The position numbers and the translations under genes were made by a program. This document shows, piece after piece, positions 1-13,542 of a stretch of DNA of 42,769 nucleotides; positions within the stretch are counted from its first letter, which is position 1; the number at the start of each line of letters is the position of its first letter. This DNA comes from an uncultured Pelagibacteraceae bacterium. GTDB taxonomy: Bacteria > Pseudomonadota > Alphaproteobacteria > Pelagibacterales > Pelagibacteraceae. Below the pieces are notes generated by a model. It worked only from the letters and a program-made list of their open reading frames with translations, ran no database searches and had not been told where the DNA came from. The stretch spans positions 1 to 42,769 of the forward strand of contig CACKXF010000008.1 in the NCBI GenBank assembly GCA_902604065.1. Reading direction: 5' to 3'.

Positions 1-758
1 AACCAAAAGTTACGAAGGTAAATAGAATTGATGTAGGATTTAGAGGTGAAAGTGATAGTGGAAGATCATCTGGAGTCGGTGAAGTGCCAGAAGAAAGTTT
101 AATGCTAACCGGAGATGAAAACATAGTAGATATAAATTATTCTGTATTTTGGGTTATTAAAGATGCTGGTAAATTTTTATTTAATATACAAAGTCCTATT
201 GAAACAGTTAAAGCAACTTCAGAAACAGCTATGAGAGAAGTAATAGCTAAAAGTGAAATTCAATCTATCTTAACAGAAGGAAGGTCGAACATAGAGGTCG
301 AGGTACAAGAAATTACTCAAGCAATTTTAGATGAATATGGATCTGGTATTCAAATCACTCAAGTTCAAACACAAAAAGCAGATCCTCCAAGTCAAGTTAT
401 TGATGCATTTAGAGATGTGCAAGCTGCTAGAGCAGATAAAGAAAGATCTAAAAATGAAGCCGAAGCATATGCTAATGATGTTATTCCTAGAGCTCGAGGT
501 GACGCGGAAAAAATTTTACAGGAGGCTGAAGCTTATAAAAAAGAAGTTGTAGCGACCGCAGAAGGTGAGGCTTCAAGATTTTTAGCGATTTATAACGAAT
601 ACAAAAATGCAAAACAAGTTACTCAGGAAAGAATGTATTTAGAAACTATGGAAAAAGTTTTAGCTGATATTGATAAAGTTATTATAGATAAAGAGTCTGG
701 TTCAGGAGTAGTACCATATTTGCCGCTACCAGAATTAAAAAAGAAAGGTGATAGCTAA
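1..758 (+). CDS. hflK: HflK, FtsH protease modulator subunit (5' end outside window)
   Basis: The reading frame is open from base 3, so the GTG at 84 is an internal codon and the true start lies upstream of the window. About 251 residues are visible: a band-7/SPFH (prohibitin-type) domain, then a charged Ala/Glu-rich helical stretch (around RADKERSKNEAEAYAND) and a C-terminal tail. In the family, HflK and HflC form a large membrane ring that encloses and modulates the FtsH AAA protease. The stop codon shares one base with the hflC start, as expected for a co-translated pair. The N-terminal membrane anchor cannot be seen here. Confidence 0.93.
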   Translation, partial: PKVTKVNRIDVGFRGESDSGRSSGVGEVPEESLMLTGDENIVDINYSVFWVIKDAGKFLFNIQSPIETVKATSETAMREVIAKSEIQSILTEGRSNIEVEVQEITQAILDEYGSGIQITQVQTQKADPPSQVIDAFRDVQAARADKERSKNEAEAYANDVIPRARGDAEKILQEAEAYKKEVVATAEGEASRFLAIYNEYKNAKQVTQERMYLETMEKVLADIDKVIIDKESGSGVVPYLPLPELKKKGDS

Positions 759-1630
759 TGAAAGTTCCTAAGCTTTTCGTCCCAATTATAATAGTTTTAG
801 GTATTGCAGCCTTTCAATCAATTTTTATTGTTCAAGAAATTAACCAAGCTATTGTATTGCAATTTGGAGATCCAAAGAAAATTGTAACAAAGTCTGGTTT
901 AAATTTTAAACTGCCTTTTATTCAAAATGTTGCTTATTTAGATAAAAGGGTATTAAATTTAGATAATCCTCCAGAAGAAGTAATAGCCGCAGACCAAAAA
1001 AGATTGATAGTTGATGCGATCGCAAGATTTAAAATAATTGATCCATTAAAATTTTATATATCAGTTGGTAACGAAAGAGTTGCGAGACAAAGACTTGCAA
1101 CAATTATTAACTCAAGAATAAGAGGTGTTTTGGGTAAGCAAGATCTAGCTACTTTATTGTCTAAAGATAGAGCAAAACAAATGTCTATAATTCAAAACGA
1201 TGTAAATACTGAAGCAAAAAATTTCGGAATAGAAATTGTTGACGTAAGAATTAAAAGAGCAGACTTACCACAAGCTAACAGTGAAGCAATTTATGCTAGG
1301 ATGCAAACTGAAAGACAAAGAGAAGCAAAAGAATTTAGAGCTCAAGGAGCTGAGAGCGCAACTCGTATAACATCTACAGCAGATAAAGAAGTGACAGTAA
1401 TTTTAGCTAACGCAAAGAAAAAATCTGAGATAATGAAAGGTGAAGGCGATGGTCAAAGAAATAAAATATTTGCTGATGCTTTTGGCAAAGACCCACAATT
1501 CTTTAGCTTCTACAGAGCAATGCAATCATACGAAAAAGCTCTAATTGGCGGTGATACATCATTAATTCTCTCACCAGATAGTGATTTTTTTAAATTCTTC
1601 GGAAAATCTGGTTTAACTAAAAAAAATTAA
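758..1630 (+). CDS. hflC: HflC, FtsH protease modulator subunit
   Basis: This 290-residue protein has one N-terminal membrane anchor (about residues 5-26), an SPFH/band-7 domain that includes the family signature QEINQAIVLQFGDP, and a long helical region rich in Glu, Lys and Arg. Length and layout match HflC. It overlaps hflK by one base. The HflKC complex sits in the inner membrane with its bulk on the periplasmic side and regulates FtsH-dependent proteolysis. The downstream DUF2065 gene and DegP-type protease form a commonly seen proteobacterial cluster for envelope protein quality control. Confidence 0.95.
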   Translation: MKVPKLFVPIIIVLGIAAFQSIFIVQEINQAIVLQFGDPKKIVTKSGLNFKLPFIQNVAYLDKRVLNLDNPPEEVIAADQKRLIVDAIARFKIIDPLKFYISVGNERVARQRLATIINSRIRGVLGKQDLATLLSKDRAKQMSIIQNDVNTEAKNFGIEIVDVRIKRADLPQANSEAIYARMQTERQREAKEFRAQGAESATRITSTADKEVTVILANAKKKSEIMKGEGDGQRNKIFADAFGKDPQFFSFYRAMQSYEKALIGGDTSLILSPDSDFFKFFGKSGLTKKN

Positions 1631-1638
1631 TTAAAAAT

Positions 1639-1824
1639 ATGAGTGATCTTATTACGGCTTTAGGATTACTTTTTTTTATCGAGGGGCTTTTACTTGCCTT
1701 GTTTCCGTCAAGAATAAAAAATATGTTAAAAATTATTGAAACTATGTCGACAAATAAGTTAAGAAATCTAGGTATTTTTTTTTTAATAATAGGTTTTGTT
1801 ATAATTTGGTATATGAGGCATTAA
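1639..1824 (+). CDS. DUF2065 (YjeT-like) small membrane protein
   Basis: A 61-residue protein made of two hydrophobic segments (about residues 3-22 and 43-58) joined by a short basic loop containing FPSRIKNML. Size, topology and position directly after hflKC match the DUF2065/YjeT family, whose biochemical role is not established. It begins 8 bases after hflC, and its stop codon is followed at once by the protease start codon, so it is part of the same transcript. It contains an uninterrupted run of ten T at 1775-1784. Confidence 0.8.
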   Translation: MSDLITALGLLFFIEGLLLALFPSRIKNMLKIIETMSTNKLRNLGIFFLIIGFVIIWYMRH

Positions 1825-3237
1825 ATGAAAATATTTAAACAGATTATCATAATTTTATTTTTGATCTCATTTTCAACTAATATTAACGCAAATTCAAGGC
1901 CAGGCTCTTTTGCAGATTTAGCTGAAAAATTAATGCCCTCAGTAGTAAACATCTCTACAACTCAAACAGTTCGTACAACAAAAAATCAGTTCCCTTTTCA
2001 ATTTCCTCCAGGATCACCATTTGAAGATATGTTTAAAGAATTTCAACAGCCAACAGAGAGAAAAGCTTCATCTCTTGGATCTGGTTTTATAATAAGAAAA
2101 GAAGGGATTGTAGTAACGAATAATCACGTAATTGCAAATGCAGAAGATATCATAGTAAAAATTGGTGATAAGGAATATAAAGCAGACGTTTTAGGTTCCG
2201 ATCCTTACGCAGATGTAGCTGTTCTTAAAATCAAGGATTCAAAAACTATTTTTGAAACTGTAAAGTTCGGAGATTCGGACAAGGCAAGAGTTGGAGATTG
2301 GGTTGTGGCGATCGGTAACCCTTTCGGTTTAGGAGGGACCGTAACTTCTGGAATAATCTCAGCAAGAAATAGGGATATTAACTTAACCCGGTATGATGAT
2401 TTTATTCAAACTGATGCTTCTATAAATCAAGGAAATTCAGGAGGCCCTCTGTTTAACTTAAATGGAGAGGTTATTGGAATTAACACAGCTATAATTGCAC
2501 CAGGTCAAGCCGGATCAATCGGTATTGGTTTTGCTATTCCGGCAAATGCTGCTTCAAACATAATTGATCAATTAATTAAGTATGGCGAAACAAGAAGAGG
2601 TTGGTTAGGAGTAAGGATACAAGAAGTCACAAAGGAAATAGCAGAGGTAGAGAATTTAAAAAAACCATCAGGGGCATTAGTTGCAAGTGTTGGTGAAAAA
2701 AGTCCAGCAGACAAAGCTGGTATTAAAGCAGGAGATATTATTTTAGAGTTTGATGGAAAAAAAATTGAAACTATGAGAAATCTTCCAAGAGTTGTAGCGT
2801 CAACAGAAGTAGGAAAAAGTGTTGCTCTTAAAATTTGGAGAAACAAAAAACTTGTTACAAAAAGACTTACTCTTGGAAGATTGGAATCTTCTGATGAATT
2901 CAAGGAGAAAAAAACTGAATTACCAAAAAAAACAAAAGAATTAGATATAGATACATTAAAAGTGACCGTAAGAAATTTAAACTCTGATGATATTAAATCA
3001 AGAAATTTAGACAAAGGTTTAAAGGGAGCTGTTATAGTTGAGATATCAAAGAGAAGTCCTATAGTAGGACTATTAAGTGTAAACGATATAATAATTGAAA
3101 TTCAAAAAAAACCTATTCAAAAAATTGATAATCTAGATAACTTAATTAAAAAAGTTAAAAATCAAGGGCAACCCCTATATCTAACAATTATTAACAACAA
3201 CAATCAACGAAGATATCTTGGCGTAAAACTCAAATAG
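1825..3237 (+). CDS. degP: DegP/DegQ-type periplasmic serine endoprotease (Do family)
   Basis: A 470-residue HtrA-family protease. Residues 1-22 look like a signal peptide. The trypsin-like domain carries the full catalytic triad: His101 (in TNNHV), Asp130 (in YADVAVLKI) and Ser205 (in GNSGGPL). Two PDZ domains follow, at about residues 258-350 and 375-465, which is the DegP/DegQ arrangement rather than the single-PDZ DegS type. It should degrade or chaperone misfolded envelope proteins. Its ATG follows the previous stop directly, and it sits in the hflKC operon as in many alphaproteobacteria. Whether it behaves like DegP or DegQ cannot be decided from sequence alone. Confidence 0.93.
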   Translation: MKIFKQIIIILFLISFSTNINANSRPGSFADLAEKLMPSVVNISTTQTVRTTKNQFPFQFPPGSPFEDMFKEFQQPTERKASSLGSGFIIRKEGIVVTNNHVIANAEDIIVKIGDKEYKADVLGSDPYADVAVLKIKDSKTIFETVKFGDSDKARVGDWVVAIGNPFGLGGTVTSGIISARNRDINLTRYDDFIQTDASINQGNSGGPLFNLNGEVIGINTAIIAPGQAGSIGIGFAIPANAASNIIDQLIKYGETRRGWLGVRIQEVTKEIAEVENLKKPSGALVASVGEKSPADKAGIKAGDIILEFDGKKIETMRNLPRVVASTEVGKSVALKIWRNKKLVTKRLTLGRLESSDEFKEKKTELPKKTKELDIDTLKVTVRNLNSDDIKSRNLDKGLKGAVIVEISKRSPIVGLLSVNDIIIEIQKKPIQKIDNLDNLIKKVKNQGQPLYLTIINNNNQRRYLGVKLK

Positions 3238-3239
3238 TC

Positions 3240-4157
3240 TTGAAAAGAAAAATTATTTTATTAGCTGGTCCAACTGCATCAGGTAAAACTCAATTAGCAA
3301 TTTATCTAGCTAAAAAAATTAATGGGGAAATTATAAATGCAGATAGTATGCAAGTATACAAGGATTTCAAAGTTTTATCTTCTCGGCCTAGTGAAAGTGA
3401 ACTAAGATTAGCAAAACATCATTTGTACGGTTTTCAATCTTCTGGAGTTATTTTCTCTACAGGTAAATGGTTAAAACTTGTTAAAAGTACAATTCATAAA
3501 ATAATAACTAAAGGCAAAGTCCCTATTCTCGTCGGTGGAACTGGGCTTTATTTCAAGGCAATAACCGATGGTATAAGCAAAATTCCAAATATTAAATTAT
3601 CAGATAGAAATAAAATAAGAAATTTACATAATAAAATAGGTCAAAAAAAATTTTACAGAAAATTAATCAAATTAGACCCTCTCTCAAAAAATAAAATTTC
3701 ATCAACTGATACCCAAAGATCGCTTAGAGCTTATGAAGTGAAAAAATATACAAAAAAATCAATTTATGATTGGGCAAAAAAAACAAAACCTTTATTTACA
3801 AAGTATAATATTAAAAAATTATTTATTAATACTCCTAAAAATCAATTATTAAAAAATATAGAGTTAAGAACTAATTCTATGATTAAAAATAAATGTATAG
3901 AAGAAGTTAAAAAATTTAAAAAAAAACGACTTAAAAAATCTCTTTCACCAAACAAAATTATTGGAGTTCATGAAATTCAAAGATTTTTGAATGGAGATTT
4001 TGACCAAGAAAGTCTTGTAGAATTAATCAATATTAAAACTAGACAATATGCTAAAAGACAAAAAACTTGGTCTAGAGCTCATATGAGTGATTGGCACATG
4101 ATATATTCAAGCAATTCTTCTATTCTTTTAAAAAAAATTTTAAATCTTGTTAGCTAA
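3240..4157 (+). CDS. miaA: tRNA dimethylallyltransferase MiaA
   Basis: A 305-residue protein that transfers a dimethylallyl group to N6 of A37 in tRNAs reading UNN codons. Visible signatures are the P-loop GPTASGKT (residues 10-17), NADSMQVYKD, and LVGGTGLYFKAI. The start codon is TTG, two bases after the protease stop, and translation from it reaches the P-loop at the normal distance, so no ATG start is needed. The sequence is unusually lysine-rich, in line with the A+T bias of the genome. Translational coupling to the upstream protease gene is likely. Confidence 0.94.
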   Translation: MKRKIILLAGPTASGKTQLAIYLAKKINGEIINADSMQVYKDFKVLSSRPSESELRLAKHHLYGFQSSGVIFSTGKWLKLVKSTIHKIITKGKVPILVGGTGLYFKAITDGISKIPNIKLSDRNKIRNLHNKIGQKKFYRKLIKLDPLSKNKISSTDTQRSLRAYEVKKYTKKSIYDWAKKTKPLFTKYNIKKLFINTPKNQLLKNIELRTNSMIKNKCIEEVKKFKKKRLKKSLSPNKIIGVHEIQRFLNGDFDQESLVELINIKTRQYAKRQKTWSRAHMSDWHMIYSSNSSILLKKILNLVS

Positions 4158-4194
4158 AACTTGACCAAAGTTGATTCTCCGATAGATTGTATAA

Positions 4195-5960
4195 ATGCCT
4201 AAATTATTTACTGGTGCAGAAATAGTTTTTAAAGCTTTAGAGGATCAAAAAGTTGAATATATTTTTGGTTATCCTGGAGGAGCTGTTCTTCCAATTTATG
4301 ATGAATTAAAAAATCATAAATCTATTAAACATATCTTAGCAAGACATGAGCAAGGAGCTGGACATGCTGCCGAGGGGTATGCTAGATCAAGTGGAAAACC
4401 CGGCATCTTACTTGTTACGTCTGGTCCAGGCGCAACAAATGCTGTTACAGCTTTAACAGATGCATATATGGACTCGGTTCCTTTAGTTTGTATTTCAGGA
4501 CAAGTACCAACACATTTAATTGGAACGGATGCATTTCAAGAATGTGATACAACAGGTATTACTCGACCTTGTACAAAACACAATTGGCTTGTTAAAGATG
4601 TTAATGATCTTGCAAGGGTTTTACACTTAGCTTTTGAAGTGGCGACAACAGGGCGACCAGGCCCGGTACTAGTTGATATTCCAAAAGATATTCAATTTAA
4701 AAAAGGTAAATATAAATTTTTTAAAAACACGCTTAAGAAAAAAATTAATGGTAAAGCTACTCACAAAATTTCTAATATTGAATTAGATAAATTTATTGAT
4801 TTAATAAAAAAATCTTCAAAGCCAATTTTTTATACTGGAGGAGGAGTTATTAACTCAGGTCCACAAGCTAGCAAACACTTAAGAGAATTAGTTTCTCTAA
4901 CTGGCTTTCCTATAACCTCTACCTTGCAGGGACTAGGAGCTTACCCTGGCGATGATCTTCAATTTTTAGGAATGTTAGGAATGCATGGAACATTTGAAGC
5001 AAATAATGCAATGCATGATTGTGATTTGATGATTAACATTGGTGCAAGATTTGACGATAGAATAACAGGAAAAGTTGACGAGTTTTCTCCTGGATCAAAA
5101 AAAATACATGTTGATATTGATCCTTCTTCTATAGGCAAAAATATTAAGGTTGATTTAGCGATTGTTAGTGATGTTTCAGAATTATTAAAGTCTTTAATAA
5201 AAAGATTTAAAGAAAAAAATAAAAATTTTTTAAATTCTAATAAACAGAAAACATCAAAATGGTGGGAACAAATAGAAAAATGGAGAGAAAAAAAATCTTT
5301 AAATTTTATCAATAGTGATAAATTAATCAAACCTCAACACGCGGTTCAAAGACTTTACGAATTGACTAAAAATAAAGATACCTTTATTACAACTGAGGTA
5401 GGCCAACATCAAATGTGGGCCGCTCAACATTACAAATTTAATAAACCTAATAGGTGGATGACTTCAGGAGGTCTCGGCACCATGGGGTATGGTTTGCCAG
5501 CAGCAATTGGTGTTCAAATAGCTAACCCAGGAAAATTAGTTGTCGATATTGCTGGAGAGGCTTCAGTTTTAATGACAATGCAGGAAATGTCTACGGCTGT
5601 TCAATATAAATTACCTATAAAAATATTTATTTTAAATAATGAGTACATGGGAATGGTAAGACAATGGCAAGAGCTTCTACATGAAAAGAATTATTCTGAG
5701 AGCTATACTGCTGCATTACCAGATTTTGTAAAGTTAGCTGAATCATATGGATGCGTTGGTATGAGAGCCAAAACTCCTGATGAATTAGATGAAAAGATTA
5801 AAGAAATGGTTAACATTGATAGACCAGTAATTTTTGACTGTTTAGTAGATAAAGCTGAAAATTGCTTTCCTATGATACCTTCCGGCAAACCTCACAATCA
5901 AATGATTTTAGGACCAGAAGAAGAAAAAGAAATTTCTGATGAAGGAAAGATATTGGTATA

Positions 5961-5961
<1 letters not shown>
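4195..5961 (+). CDS. ilvI: Acetolactate synthase large (catalytic) subunit
   Basis: A 588-residue thiamine-diphosphate enzyme that condenses two pyruvates, or pyruvate and 2-oxobutyrate, in the first common step of valine, leucine and isoleucine synthesis. The catalytic Glu is residue 52 (in ARHEQGAGHAAEGYAR), followed by the central domain and the C-terminal ThDP domain. The metal-binding motif, GDG in many relatives, reads GEA here (454-456), followed 27 residues later by the paired Asn (481-482). The large subunit overlaps the small subunit gene by one base. There is a 37-base gap to miaA but no obvious terminator, riboswitch or leader peptide. Confidence 0.96.
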
Positions 5962-7534
<1,573 letters not shown>

Positions 7535-7574
7535 CCCAATCTGGGCTAAAAACTTAACGATTTAATTATAAATA

Positions 7575-7608
7575 TTTGCATATTCTCGTTTTACTTGTAA
7601 TATGCAAA
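7575..7608 (+). repeat. 10-bp perfect inverted repeat in the ilvC-leuA gap
   Basis: TTTGCATATT at 7575-7584 is repeated as its exact reverse complement AATATGCAAA at 7599-7608, separated by 14 bases. The right arm covers the ATG at 7602, an alternative start for leuA. The same segment can be read as a promoter: TTGCAT at 7576-7581, a 16-base spacer, and TAATAT at 7598-7603. It could be an operator, an RNA hairpin in the leader, or chance; the sequence does not decide. Confidence 0.5.
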
Positions 7609-7616
7609 ATCAGTAT

Positions 7617-10233
<2,617 letters not shown>

Positions 10234-10248
10234 TGGACAAAGAAAAAA

Positions 10249-11100
10249 ATGTCCTCAAGCAGAGATGATTTTGGTATAGCGATACGATCAGCCCTTTTGA
10301 AAAAAGGAGCAAGGCAAAAATTTTCTTTAGTTTTTCTTTTGATAGTAGCCTTAACAATTTTTTTTTTAGATACCTATCAATTTAAGTTTATTAAAGTTAC
10401 TAGGACTTTAATAAATGATGGTATTTACCGGTTAACAAATATTTCTACAGCTCCATTCAAACTACTGCCTAAGATTAATCTTTCGATAAAAGAAACTTTT
10501 TTAGCCACCAAGGAAAATAAAGAGTTAAAAATAGAATTAGAAAAGTTAAAAAGCAAAGAATTTCAAGTAGAATTTTTGAAAAATCAAAATGATAATTTAA
10601 AAAAAATTTTAGAGTCTGATGTAAAAATAAAAGGTAAAAGTACACTAGCTAAAGTTCTTTTAGACAAAGATAGTCCATACCTTAAATCAATTGTTATCAA
10701 CAGAGGTTCTAAGTCTGACATTAATAAAGGAATGCCAGTAGTCGATGGCAATTATTTAGTAGGAAAAATAGTTGAAGTAAATTATTTATCTTCAAGAGTT
10801 CTCTTATTAAATGATCTTAATAGTAGAATACCAATTACTTTTGGAGAAAACTCCGCCCAAGCAATACTATCAGGAAAAGGTAAAAGAAAACCCGAATTAG
10901 AGTATTTGCCAGAACTTTATGTGCCAAGAGATGGATTAACAGTTTTTACTTCTGGTAAAGATGGAATATTCATACCAGGTATTCCGATAGGAAAAACCGA
11001 AATAGATGGTGAAAAACTAAAAGTAAAATTATTTTCTGATCCTAATCAATTGTCTTTTGTCACAGTTCAATTAATTAAAATGAAAAAGGAAAATTTTTAA
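10249..11100 (+). CDS. mreC: Rod shape-determining protein MreC
   Basis: A 283-residue bitopic membrane protein: basic cytoplasmic N-terminus, one membrane helix (about residues 25-42), a coiled coil around residues 80-120 (ATKENKELKIELEKL), and a periplasmic beta-rich domain. MreC scaffolds the elongation complex and activates PBP2-RodA. It lies 15 bases after mreB and overlaps mreD by one base. A run of ten T at 10358-10367 lies inside the membrane-helix coding region without breaking the frame. Confidence 0.93.
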   Translation: MSSSRDDFGIAIRSALLKKGARQKFSLVFLLIVALTIFFLDTYQFKFIKVTRTLINDGIYRLTNISTAPFKLLPKINLSIKETFLATKENKELKIELEKLKSKEFQVEFLKNQNDNLKKILESDVKIKGKSTLAKVLLDKDSPYLKSIVINRGSKSDINKGMPVVDGNYLVGKIVEVNYLSSRVLLLNDLNSRIPITFGENSAQAILSGKGKRKPELEYLPELYVPRDGLTVFTSGKDGIFIPGIPIGKTEIDGEKLKVKLFSDPNQLSFVTVQLIKMKKENF

Positions 11101-11618
11101 TGGCAATAATTTATAAAAATCTCAGAGAACATATTGTTAATGTGATTCCTTTAATAATTTTATATTATTTATCTATTAGTGAAATTGATACGCACTTTAG
11201 CAATTTTTTTGAAATTCTGTCCTTTAATCTTCAAATTATAATTATTTATTATTGGATGTTAAAAAACTCTAGTATTTTGGGAAACGGCCATATATTTTTT
11301 GCCGGAATAATAAATGACGTTGTAATGGGTTTGCCTTTAGGAATCAGTGCAATTTCCTATTTAACGGTCTCATTTGTTGCTTCATATGTTCGTCAAGTTA
11401 CAGTTAATATTTCATTATTTACAGACTGGTTTACATTTTTAATAGCTCTGTTTTTTTCAAATCTTGTTTATATAATTTTAGCCTCTAATTTTTCAAATAT
11501 TCAAGTTTCATTTGTAGAAATTTCTTATAACGCATTTTTCACCTTCTTATTTTATCCATTTATATGGATGATTTTTAATTTTTATAAAAAAATAATGATT
11601 TTACGAATAGATGATTAA
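11100..11618 (+). CDS. mreD: Rod shape-determining protein MreD
   Basis: A 172-residue, strongly hydrophobic protein with about five membrane segments. Sequence conservation in MreD is always weak; the call rests on hydrophobicity, length, the GIINDVVMGLPLGISAISYL stretch, and exact position between mreC and mrdA. It starts one base inside mreC and overlaps mrdA by 8 bases, consistent with one translationally coupled unit. Confidence 0.9.
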   Translation: MAIIYKNLREHIVNVIPLIILYYLSISEIDTHFSNFFEILSFNLQIIIIYYWMLKNSSILGNGHIFFAGIINDVVMGLPLGISAISYLTVSFVASYVRQVTVNISLFTDWFTFLIALFFSNLVYIILASNFSNIQVSFVEISYNAFFTFLFYPFIWMIFNFYKKIMILRIDD

Positions 11619-13542
11619 TTTTGGATCAGGCCATACAGTTATTAAATCGAAACTGATTAGTAGAAGAATGTTCATATTGAATGTTGCTAAAGCAACCGTC
11701 TTCTTTGGAATATTTGGTAGATTAATTTCTTTGCAAATTAATGAAGCAAATAAATACAAAACTTTATCTGATAAAAACAGATTTAGAGAGTGGAAATTAG
11801 CACCTCAAAGAGGAATAATTAGAGATTATTTTAATAAAGAAATAGCTTCTAACGAAAAAGTTTATCAATTACATATTACACCAGAAAATTCTCCAAATTT
11901 AGAAACTCTTTTTTTTAGGCTTAAAAATATTTTAAATCTTTCAAATAAAAGAATATTTTATTTAAAAAGAAAAATTGCAAAACAAAAACCATGGGAGCCA
12001 ATTATTGTTTCTGATAATTTATCATGGTCAGAGTTTTCTAGAATAAATTTATTTTTACATGAATTGCCTGGAGTAGAACCAATAGTTTCAGTTGCACGCT
12101 TATACCCAGATCAATCTTCAGCACATTTAGTTGGATACGTGTCACAGGTTAGTCAAAAAGATTTACAAAAAAAACAATATTTGAAAGATATGTCCGTAGG
12201 TATTGCAGTTGGAAAGACTGGTCTAGAAAATAGGTTGGATAGAGATATAATAGGAGAGGTTGGATTTCAGCGTTATGAAGTTAACGCTTTTGGTAAAAGA
12301 ATTAAACAAATTCAAGTCGACCCTGGCAAAGCAGGTAGCAACTATAGAACTACTATTGATATTGAGGTTCAAAAATTTACTTCAGAGATTTTGAAAGATA
12401 AAGCCGCTTCAGTTTGTGTAATGGATATTTACAATGGTGATATAATTTCAATGGTCTCTTCTCCAAGTTACAATCCAAACTCTTTTGTTCATGGTATCGA
12501 TAAAAAATACTGGAATGAATTAATATCTAATGAAAAAAAACCTTTAACTAACAAAGCTATAGCTGGTCTTTATCCTCCAGGATCAACAATCAAAACCATT
12601 GTAGCATTAAGCGCTTTGGAAAATGATGTTTGGAATCCAAAAAAATATATAAATTGTAATGGTTTAACTGAGCTATATGGAGAAAAATTTCACTGTTGGA
12701 AAAAAAAAGGTCACGGCCCCATGAATATGAGATCTGCAATACAAAGATCTTGTGATGTTTATTTTTATGAAGTTGCCAGGTTACTCGGGGTAGACAGGTT
12801 GTCCGAAACTGCTAAAAAATTTGGTTTAGGGAAAAAAGTTTTAGATGGATTTATAGAAGAAAGAAGCGGAGTTGTTCCCAATACTGCATGGAAAAGAAAA
12901 TTTATTGGTAAAAATTGGTATCTAGGAGAAACATTGCACTCAGGAATCGGGCAAGGATATTTTCAAAGTACCCCACTTCAATTGTGTTTGATGACTGCAC
13001 AATTGGCTAATGGAGGTTTTGAAATTAAACCAAGAGTATTAGTTAACAATAAAAAAAATAGATTAAAAGATTATATAGATTTTAAAAATAAAAATCCTAA
13101 TGATCCACTGCCAATTGATATGTTGGTAGCAAACTTTGATTTAAAACCATTATTCAGAAACCAGGAAAATATTAATTTTGTTAAAGACGCGATGTTTGCA
13201 GCTACTAATGAACCTGGTGGAACATCCTATAGATCTAGACTTAATGATAAAAATTTTATGTTTGCAGGTAAAACAGGTTCTTCACAGGTAAAAAGATTTA
13301 CCGAATTACAAAGGGAACTTGAAGTTAAACAAGATGATATAATTTACAAAGACCGTGATCACGCTTTATTTATAGCTTTCGCCCCATTTTCAGATCCTAA
13401 ATATGCTATAAGCGTGGTTGTTGAGCATGGGGGTTCTGGAAGTAGTTCAGCAGCTCCTATAGCTAAAAAAGTTATAAAAAAAGTTTTAGAGAGAGACAAA
13501 ATTAGAGAAGAGTTTAATAATTTAACTAGTGAGGAAATTTAA
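11611..13542 (+). CDS. mrdA: Penicillin-binding protein 2 (elongation transpeptidase)
   Basis: A 643-residue class B PBP. It has an N-terminal anchor (about residues 22-42), a pedestal/dimerisation domain, and a transpeptidase domain with the SxxK motif at 325-328 (PPGSTIKT, nucleophile Ser325), SCD at 380-382 (the SxD form usual in PBP2) and KTGS near residue 555. It crosslinks peptidoglycan during cell elongation together with RodA, whose gene starts on the last base of this one. The ATG used here overlaps mreD; no internal start is better supported. Confidence 0.94.
   Translation: MINFGSGHTVIKSKLISRRMFILNVAKATVFFGIFGRLISLQINEANKYKTLSDKNRFREWKLAPQRGIIRDYFNKEIASNEKVYQLHITPENSPNLETLFFRLKNILNLSNKRIFYLKRKIAKQKPWEPIIVSDNLSWSEFSRINLFLHELPGVEPIVSVARLYPDQSSAHLVGYVSQVSQKDLQKKQYLKDMSVGIAVGKTGLENRLDRDIIGEVGFQRYEVNAFGKRIKQIQVDPGKAGSNYRTTIDIEVQKFTSEILKDKAASVCVMDIYNGDIISMVSSPSYNPNSFVHGIDKKYWNELISNEKKPLTNKAIAGLYPPGSTIKTIVALSALENDVWNPKKYINCNGLTELYGEKFHCWKKKGHGPMNMRSAIQRSCDVYFYEVARLLGVDRLSETAKKFGLGKKVLDGFIEERSGVVPNTAWKRKFIGKNWYLGETLHSGIGQGYFQSTPLQLCLMTAQLANGGFEIKPRVLVNNKKNRLKDYIDFKNKNPNDPLPIDMLVANFDLKPLFRNQENINFVKDAMFAATNEPGGTSYRSRLNDKNFMFAGKTGSSQVKRFTELQRELEVKQDDIIYKDRDHALFIAFAPFSDPKYAISVVVEHGGSGSSSAAPIAKKVIKKVLERDKIREEFNNLTSEEI

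Noticed and set aside
84-86. GTG at 84 as the start of the first gene
   Set aside because: The same frame is open back to base 3 and encodes typical HflK sequence, so the gene is cut by the window edge.
2568-3014. 148-residue reading frame on the - strand inside the DegP-type gene
   Set aside because: It lies wholly antisense to a protease with intact motifs and shows no recognisable protein; it is a by-product of A+T-rich codon use.
7535-7560. CCCA-ATC-TGGG hairpin after ilvC as a terminator
   Set aside because: The stem has only four pairs with a three-base loop and no T-run follows.
10358-10367. Ten-T tract in mreC (and another at 1775-1784) as phase-variable switches
   Set aside because: Both frames are intact, similar T and A runs are everywhere in this A+T-rich window, and shape or envelope genes are unlikely to be switched off this way.
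12748-12756. Damaged SxN motif (SCD) in PBP2
   Set aside because: PBP2 proteins commonly carry SxD here, and SxxK and KTGS are intact, so it is normal for the family.
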